Part shown: positions 57,601 through 64,000 of the stretch, piece by piece
Numbering within the stretch: position 1 is the first letter of the stretch
How the letters are laid out: the number at the start of each line of letters is the position of its first letter
Origin: Norana najaformis
Taxonomy: Eukaryota; Annelida; Clitellata; Crassiclitellata; Hormogastridae
DNA length: 64,000 nt
NCBI GenBank assembly: GCA_964023275.1
Contig: OZ029927.1
Location: 11,265,726-11,329,725 of the forward strand
Direction: 5' to 3'
Position numbers and translations under genes: made by a program
The notes under the pieces: model-generated
The model's database searches: none
What the model was told of the DNA's origin: nothing
What the model saw: the letters and a program-made list of their open reading frames with translations, nothing else

Positions 57601-60600
57601 TGAGGTGGCCAAGTGCTCTGTGACGGCTGAAATTTGCTGGAGATAATTCTTCATTTGTTTCCTACTACAAAGAGAACGGGGCTGCAAGCACAGCTGGTTA
57701 AATATAAATAATATGGCTGACGAAGAAGACAAGAATCATATCTTTGTAACAGAAAATCAATGACGTGAATGAGCAGTTGGTCCAAATACTGGGTACAAGC
57801 CAAGTTTACAGTGGACGAGGTAAATCCAATTAAAAGAAGAAGTTTTAATTGGTTGAGACGAATTCAGGTCAGTGTTGAAATAAATGGGGTGAAGTAGAAC
57901 CACAGACGAGTAAGGAAAGTAAGGTAAATAAGTAAGTAAGTAACCTCAGATAAATAAGTAAAGTAAGTGTTAGTGGTGGCCAAGATATTCTATCTTTCAT
58001 AGGTTGTGGTCTCCCCTATCTTTCCAACACTGCCATCTTCCCACTGCTTCCCCTCAGCTGTACCACTATGGCAGTGGAAGCCAGCTGCCTGCGTTTTGTT
58101 CAGCTGAGGCACGTCTGATAGCCAGAAGACAAAAAAGACCTCTGGTACTTCATTTAGATGCAGACTGTTTATTTGAGTCCTGCTTATGGTAATCAAATCT
58201 CTAAGGTTATAAAGGGGCCGTTGATTATACATGCACAGTGCACCTGGCTTCTGCCATTCAGTGGATCCTACCACAGATTTTATTTTGAAATCTGCCCGTT
58301 GCAGTTCTCTACTCACAGACGCAATTGATTGGTTTCGTGTTCTGCGTGTTCTGCGATAGAGTAAAGGATCCCAGTCATGTGATAAATACCACCGGTGTCA
58401 GTTCTGACTCTGAGATGAGCACCTGGCCACAAATGGTGGAGTGAGAGATGACTGTGCCTTATCAGTTATTACTGCACAGTAGGGGTCTGAACAAAGGGAA
58501 CACCATTCGCCCCCATCATGTAATCTAGGAATCTGCGGCTAAGAAGATAATACAATTGTTATATGTTGTATTTGATAAAACAATCTTATTTAATCTATTC
58601 TAATCACTTCTGTAGCGCTGTTATCATAATGCACAAGGCATCAATTGATGGTCATTTCATGGGGTATCGCTGTACGAAATTGTAATCCATTGCAGAAGCC
58701 CAGTCGGAATCTAATAGGTCGGTAAAACCAGAAGTCAGGCTTTGGTGGATAAGAAAGTCAAAGTAGATGAGGCTTAGGTGTAGACCTGAATCTCAGTTTC
58801 ACCAGACATGCCACAAATCAAATTCTGGCAACAGTGCATATGGTGAATATCCGACGAACATCTGTGCATGCAGTTTTCGTTTAAAAAACGTTAATGGAGA
58901 AACGAGGTCAACTTTATTTTATATGGTTTGTGGTGATAAGTGGTATGCAGAAATTCTTTTGTGTATATTTCTTTTCACTCTCTGTCTTGCATTCTGTCAA
59001 TTTTATCATTCTTGTCCGAAATTCTGTTTTATTGTCTTTCCCTGTCTTTCTTTTATTCTGTCTTGAAATTGTTGGATCAGTTTTATTGCAGTTGTACACT
59101 AGCAGTTGATTTATATGGATTGGTCTGTTACCTGATTCCAGCTGTAAATATTTCTGTAAGTCATACATTTTTAATAGTTTCATATATTTCAGTTGTTACA
59201 TATTCTTTTTATCGTCTTCCTTTGTTCATATGCAGCTTTTACTGACAAAATGATGTTCTCCAATTTGTTTTAGAATTTTAGGATTCTCAACGAGACCTAC
59301 AAACTGTTTTGAAGATATCGCATGTGTGTCTGCTATTCCCACATCCCTTATGTCTCACTTTGCTGTTGCTTTAGATACTCTGCTGTTTGAATGAACCAAG
59401 TGTTGGCAATCAAAGAGTAATTTCTGCCTGCTTCAGCTTTTGACACTTGTACTGCTATTACACCCTAAACAAACTATCTGATGCCAGGGCACATCCCTGG
59501 TTGCATACTGTCAAACAGTTTTGTCTGTAACACGAAGGCTAAAATTATGTATATGTACTGTATATATATTACACCATTTGTATGTATATGTGTATATTAT
59601 ATGTTGTATGCACAAGAAAATTTTCTCAGTATTTTCTTTGGAAGAACACTGATTATTGGTAATGATGTTGATATTTCTGATGGTATTAATGGACTTGTTT
59701 ACTGAATCTTAGTTTCTTTACTGCTATTCCACTTTCCAGTGCAATCATCTTTTGCATGGTTCCTACTGCAGTAAATATCACTCAGCGAGTTTTATTCACA
59801 AACTGCCAGAATTCATGGCAGTGCTGAAAGTTGTAATCTTGATAAAAACATAAATCAGCAGTTAATGAAAAAATTTAAAAAAGTAAAGAGCAAAGTACTG
59901 AAACACAAGTACTCTAAGTATTCTGAGACATTAGGATTTTATGCACTTAATAATATGAAGTTAAAAAGCATATTGACATGTATGATTGTGTTAATTGACA
60001 GTAAACCTGGCAATTACAAGCTAATCTAATCTCAGTTTATATTGTGCCATTGTATTTTTGCTAGAGGTATCAACTGACATGAGGAAAGGCACCCTGATGA
60101 TAGGACAATCAAAATACCAGCCATGAACAAACACATATCTGAAAGGAGACAACAAACGTTCTAGATAATTTCCTTTTGATTTGCTTTACTACATCCTCTG
60201 ATATGACCCCTTACACGTACTTGCCCTTTGCTTACCTCACTCGTAATACTACACTGTACATGGGGACTTTAAATGGTGTGGCGCCCATTCAAATGGGCAG
60301 CGGTGGTGAAGATTCTCACCCGATTAATTCATTGGAAAATGAACAGGGTCTAGGCCATCCATTTGCTATAGAAAAACATGTGCATTTACTTTTATATTTA
60401 TTTTACTTTTCTTCATCAAATGTATAAAACATGGACAACTTTACCACTTTCTTCTTTACCAACTGCTAACCCAATGGTTAAACTACTCAATTATTCCATT
60501 TCTCTTGACCTTCTCAGCCTGGCTCAGAACTCTGAAATTTCCAGAAAAAATGAGCCATTTGTTGAAGAGCGATTGAACAGCAAATATCTTGGGGCGATAT

Positions 60601-63061
60601 GATGGCTTGTATTATTGGGGTTAGAGAGTGAGGAATAAATATGAAGAGTGAATGAAAGAGGAAGAGCAAATACTGGAAGAATGAATAAGGAGGAATGAAC
60701 GAAAAATAATTAAATATACTGGAAATGTACTGTAGGAACAAATGAAAGAAGTAGAAGATGAAGGCTTTTCTGTTTGTTATTGTTAACTGGATAACACATT
60801 GGTTTGTTTTGGTGTGTCTCAGGAGATCCTGTTGCCGATTCCTTTGGTCTTTGTGCAAGAGAGAACAGCGCTGTTCTGATAGTTGCCGATGGGGTGAACT
60901 GGGGAGAGAAGTCCAAGTTGGCCGCCAGATGCGCTGCTTTCGGGTGTATGGAGTATGTCAACAGACGACTCTTCCAGTCAGAAGACAAGGCCATCACTAC
61001 AACTACCGTGAGTGTACAAGCGCAGGGTGGCAGGGTACAGCCCTAAATGCCATGAAAGCATACAGCGTGCGAGTACAGTGTATGCCGATGACTAGTGTGA
61101 TAAAAACAATACCAGTATGCAAAGTACAATGTATAATCTTACCTAGTGTGAAAGTACACGGCGTGACTGTACAGTGTATGCCAATGACTAGTGTGATAAG
61201 GACAGTATCAGTATGCAAAGTACAATGTGTAGTCTTACTTAGTGTTAAAGTGTACAGTTTGCTAGTGCACTGTAAACCAATGACTAGCGTGCTGTGTAAA
61301 TGCAAATGTACATGTTATTGCATAGTGACCATATGGCCTCGACCCTGCTCATTTTTTAGTGTAAATTGTACAAGCACAGCATGCACCAGTGACTAGTGTA
61401 CAGTGTGCAAGAACTGTGTACAATGTGCAATGACTAGTGTACAATGGCAAGAACTGTGTACAATGTGCAGTGACTAGTGTACGGTGTGCAAGAACTGTGT
61501 ACAGTGTGCAATGACTGGTGTACAATGTGCAAGAACTGGGTACAGTCCTGCCTGGTGTGAAAGTGTGCAGTGTGCAACTTACAATTTGATAGAGTATGAA
61601 ACTGTTGATAGCATAAAAATATAGCAACTGCAGCTGTTGTACAATTTTGGTCATAGGACAACCATAGCAAGTTTTCAGCTGTTATCCACCCTTCAGATAA
61701 GTCATGGTGCTTTTTATTGAATCATGGCTGTTGCGATAATAACAGCAATTATGGTTTATGTATATATAATTATGTTTGTGTGTAATATCTATATGTATGG
61801 TTACTATGTGGATCAGTGATCATCCATGGAATACCAGGTTATCTGTTTCTGTTCAGGCCATCAGCATCTGCACCGGAATTGGTACTTGAGTGCTGAGGCG
61901 AGGTTGGAGGTTAAAAAAGGTGTCCTGTTGTTGGATTACTGCGGCCATGTTTGTGCTTCAGCCAGAAGATTGTTCAAACCCAGGACCATTGTTCTGAGAG
62001 CTTCTGTAGAGACATCTATGCTGGTGTTTTATCTTTGTCAACTATACATTTGTTACCTGTTCCCCTTTTAAATTTAAGTGTAAGTATTTTGAAGTTGTTG
62101 TTATAAACGTAGCCTGACTTCTTGAATTGACTGCGTTTGTTTTTATCTCTAAAGCTGGATGTTGCTTGTATTTGTTCTTCAGGAGGCGTTTAACATGTTG
62201 CTCTGCTCTCTCGACGTTGCCCACGAAACCATTCTACAACACGAGGGTGGACTGACAACGCTGTGTGTTGCTCTTGTCTGCCCGCTGCGAGATTCGAAAC
62301 AGTTTGCTGTTTGCATCGTCAATGTCGGTGACAGTCTTGCATTTGTCTTTAGCAGACAGCACGGGGTCCGTGAGATAACAACTGGGTCTCATGACATCAG
62401 GGCAGAGCGCGACATTCGTGACGCAGGAGGAGCCCTCGGCCCTGTAAATGACCGAGACCCCGAACTGCACAATTTGACATGCTCTATGACCTTCGTTGAC
62501 CCTGGGGATATCGTCTATCTCACGACTGATGGAATATCAGACAATTTTGATCCAGTTGTCACCAAAATTGCTGTCGCTAAAACGAGGAAGCCCAGGGTCA
62601 TGTCAGAGTCAAGCACAACATCCACTGATGAAGACGATGGATTGCAGACAGAGGGCGCTGAGATGGAAGACGAGACTTCTGTTGATCCGGGAGAACTGGA
62701 GGATGGCAAACCAGTTATGGCTCCGCACGAGAGACACCAGTATGCAGTGAAAGAAATGGAGCGAATCATACATGAGTTTGAGCTGTTCACGGAATGTCCA
62801 TGCTCGGCACAGGAGCTCTGCGGTGCGCTTCTCCAGCACGTCCTAAAATTGACTGATCCAAAGCGCAAGGTGTTGGAAAATCCGAAGCTGTACGGTCGAA
62901 AGCTGAAAGCAAAAGATCGCGAATGTCGGGATAAAGAGATCGTGGCAAAGTTGTCGAAATCGCCTGGAAAACTCGACCATGCAACTATCATTGGATATGA
63001 AGTGGGGTATTACCATGGCAACGAGGATGAGGACTACTGTGTTGATGAAGAAGAGGAAGCT
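46205..63061 (+). CDS. PP2C-like domain protein, CG9801 family (3' end uncertain)
   Basis: Member of the PPM/PP2C-like family represented by fly CG9801; substrates are not known to me. Exons 46205-46221, 56132-56295, 56490-56627, 60823-61007, 62183-63061, all in phase, 461 codons. Exon 1 encodes only MALFKR; the next reads on as [19 protein letters not shown]. The phosphatase core shows [21 protein letters not shown] (the DG pair), [28 protein letters not shown] and [13 protein letters not shown], so the usual metal-binding Asp residues are kept, while the last motif has DH for DN. An acidic insert ([15 protein letters not shown]...) parts the two last motifs. The intron after 56295 has a GC donor. 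At 63061 I infer a gtaaat donor after an acidic tail; the frame would otherwise run to a stop at 63346. The end of the protein may be outside the window. Exon 1 is short and so less certain. Confidence 0.85.
48160..48245. repeat. Interspersed repeat family E
   Basis: Core gaatgagctggttccca, caacttagctt, gggcattgtagaaatttcga, gtttacgatta. Copies also near 36290-36427, 36725-36810, 37850-38060 (inverted) and 41935-42020. Confidence 0.6.
48570..48622. repeat. (ACAT)n/(ACTT)n microsatellite
   Basis: Four acat units pass into about eight actt units, followed by AT-rich sequence. Confidence 0.93.
48957..49018. repeat. (GTCT)n/(GCCT)n microsatellite
   Basis: About fifteen gtct or gcct units. Confidence 0.95.
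49827..49990 (-). mobile_element. LINE 3' end fragment
   Basis: Same 3' UTR as 44736-44961 (attgtaattgtaa tail, acatttataaagcgccactt, cgctcccgac). 5'-truncated before any clear coding sequence. Confidence 0.7.
50783..50915 (+). mobile_element. SINE-A copy, 5'-truncated
   Basis: Shows TTTAAATGGTGTGG, CCATTCAAATGGGCAGCAGT, GTGAAGGATCTTACCC, AATGAGCAGGGTTGAG and the CATACGGTTGCTATAGAAAA end, with the acattta tail. Confidence 0.8.
51541..51700. repeat. 20-base minisatellite, exactly 8 copies
   Basis: The unit tcatcttgggtctttccatg repeats eight times, virtually without change; only the last unit differs at its end. The right edge runs without a break into the LINE fragment at 51701-51945, whose terminal codons (RPKMTWKDP) contain the repeat unit. 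Confidence 0.98.
51701..51945 (-). mobile_element. LINE reverse-transcriptase C-terminus fragment
   Basis: The minus strand reads [60 protein letters not shown], the well-known tail of RTE/jockey-like LINE ORF2 (IKKRK..YFGHVLR ... G.RGRPR..W.D). The 5' end is missing and the 3' side is the minisatellite. Confidence 0.8.
52606..52745 (+). mobile_element. SINE-A copy, 5'-truncated
   Basis: Carries AGTCCGTACACAGGGACCT, GGCGCCCATTCAAGCGGGCA, GAGGGATCTCACCTGATCAA and CATATGGTTGCTATAGAAAA. Confidence 0.8.
54790..55050 (-). mobile_element. SINE-A, nearly full-length copy
   Basis: On the minus strand: head with GTTAGCTACATCGGTAAATG, AGGAAGCCTCTATGCATGAG, B-box-like GTTTGCGTCTC, GTGGCTTATTTCAGAGATTT, GGGCTACTACAG, then the GGTGAAGGATCTCACCCGAT core and the gatcactatagaaaac end. 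With 36430-36680 it defines the tRNA-like head of the family. Confidence 0.78.
56806..56968 (-). mobile_element. LINE 3' end fragment
   Basis: Close to 49827-49990 over its whole length, including taattgtaattgtaat, aaagcgccacttcaagaata and ggcgcttgcgaaactgcg; both probably come from the same LINE subfamily as 44736-44961. Confidence 0.72.
58600..58770. repeat. Interspersed repeat family D
   Basis: Core tagcgctgttatcataatgc then acaaggcatcaattgatggtc. Related copies lie near 1140-1290, 8391-8500, 10270-10325 and 37697-37850. The family is not identified. Confidence 0.6.
60250..60390 (+). mobile_element. SINE-A copy, 5'-truncated
   Basis: Shows GTACATGGGGACTTTAAATG, GGCGCCCATTCAAATGGGCA, GAAGATTCTCACCCGATTAA and the TTGCTATAGAAAAACATGTG end with an acattt-like tail. 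Confidence 0.8.
61010..61560. repeat. Nested tandem repeats in PP2C-like intron 4
   Basis: Starting right after the exon donor at 61007, a unit of about 107 bases (gtatgccaatgactagtgtg ... cagtatgcaaagtacaatgt) occurs about two and a half times up to 61290. From 61395 a shorter unit of about 40-50 bases (actagtgtacagtgtgcaag, aactgtgtacaatgtgcaat) repeats about four times. A SINE-A 3' fragment in reverse (61298-61362) separates the two. Confidence 0.85.
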
Positions 63062-64000
63062 GTAAATGTTTTTTATTGTTATGTCTTCCTTGTACGCTTT
63101 TTAATAAAGGCTTCACAGAATCGTTCAGTCTTTTCTAGGTCACCAGTAAACATCATTAAAGTTTGGCAACTGTTTCTTATATGGGGGTATGATACACCTT
63201 TATATTCTTGCAATTTGGCATCTAGCAATGAGTGCATCTCCATTTTCTGCCTGTCCTTGCCTGAAATTCTGAGGCAAATTGAGTTTCTCGGATTAATCAT
63301 TAGTGCAAAGCTGGAGGTCCCAATGACTGTCAATTTTGAAACCTGAGAGAATAGGTTTTCAGGGATTATGGATTACCTAGAGGCATAACTAATGTTAGAT
63401 ACATGTAATGTTTGAAGATGTTTTAATTTCATTCCAGTCATAGTTTGCTTCTCAATGAAATTCACACACAATACTTTTTTCCAGGACTATTTCAGCCCCA
63501 CTTTGTTCTGTATTTAAGTCAGAAGCACTTTCAGTCATCTTTTAAATGGAAGCAGTGTAAATAAATTTTGCATGGTATAACTTTAATTTGTTAGAACTAA
63601 CTTTTCTGGACATTGCTGCAAGATCATTCCACTGCTGACGATCGCGCTTTCCATGAGATGATGATGCCCTAATCTGTGCCTTGATATGGTTTGCCTTGCA
63701 TTAGTAAGCTGGTTATTTTGAGTGTTTTCAGTTCCTAAATAAATACACGACTCACAATTACAATTTTTATCTACAACAATCTCCTGAATTGTTGTCGACT
63801 TAAGCCTGTCATAACCAACATTGCCATACATCACCAATATATCTGCATACAACTTTGTGTTTGCCAGCTGTGAGATTCAAAACAGTTTTCTGTTTGCGTC
63901 GTCAATGTCAGTGACAGCCTCGCATTTGTCTTTAGGCAGCTGGGTTAACTACGCTGCTATACAGAGCCTAGATATCTTAAAGTATTAGTCATTTATTAAC
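63062..64000. other. Downstream of the last PP2C-like exon
   Basis: Contains an AATAAA at 63103-63108, a second near 63556, a stretch open on both strands (63079-63333) and the partial exon copy at 63862-63938. Whether the gene ends here or continues right of the window cannot be decided from the sequence. Confidence 0.5.
63862..63938 (+). pseudogene. Degenerate partial copy of the PP2C-like exon 5
   Basis: About 77 bases match 62279-62355 at roughly 90 percent. The copy would read C-Q-L-stop-DSKQFSVCVVNVSDSLAFVF against [20 protein letters not shown] in the real exon. Most differences are transitions, and one is the stop. The copy breaks off at the same GTCTTTAG word on its right side. It is a non-coding duplicate or the remnant of a tandem paralogue. 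Confidence 0.75.

Larger units (their letters stand above)
56628..60822. other. Third intron of the PP2C-like gene (4.2 kb)
   Basis: No exon recognised. Contains a LINE 3' end (56806-56968), a CAG-rich stretch (57283-57311), a family D copy (58600-58770) and a SINE-A copy (60250-60390). The open frames near 58890-59245 are AT-rich and unrecognised. Confidence 0.6.

Overview
This is a piece of an animal nuclear genome, AT-rich, with long introns and many interspersed repeats and microsatellites. The gene families, GT-AG (and two GC-AG) introns, tRNA-derived SINEs, LINE 3' ends and hAT-type MITEs fit a bilaterian invertebrate. A lophotrochozoan, perhaps a mollusc, is my best guess, from the type of chitin deacetylase (Cys-rich C-terminus) and the presence of a CG9801-type PP2C-like gene. 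No prokaryotic gene, virus-like element or CRISPR array was seen.

Layout: (1) 1-6351, plus strand: 3' part of a FANCJ/BRIP1 helicase gene, starting inside helicase motif VI and running to its stop. (2) 7274-18282, minus strand: a complete 19-exon AGPS gene (peroxisomal alkylglycerone-phosphate synthase), convergent with BRIP1. (3) 18283-25068: repeat-containing intergenic DNA. (4) 25069-33933, minus strand: a 9-exon MEIOC gene (meiotic coiled-coil protein). (5) 34806-35426: three tRNA-Pro genes on the minus strand (one CGG, two TGG). (6) 35427-39368: SINE and microsatellite DNA. (7) 39369-43874, plus strand: a 5-exon secreted chitin-deacetylase-like gene whose metal and catalytic residues are replaced. 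(8) 46205-63061, plus strand: a PP2C-like gene of the CG9801 family with a roughly 9.9 kb first intron; it may continue past the window. All exon chains were joined by hand; phases and splice sites agree at every junction.

The genes do not form one pathway: they cover DNA repair (BRIP1), ether-lipid synthesis (AGPS), meiotic entry (MEIOC), chitin or extracellular matrix (CDA-like) and a phosphatase-like protein. The most notable points are: AGPS ends in a PTS1 signal (-AKL) and lacks the N-terminal PTS2 presequence of vertebrate AGPS; the CDA-like protein looks like a conserved pseudoenzyme; three of the genes carry a partial copy of one of their own exons nearby; two GC-AG introns are fixed by reading phase; and a 20-bp minisatellite grew from the terminal codons of a LINE reverse-transcriptase ORF.
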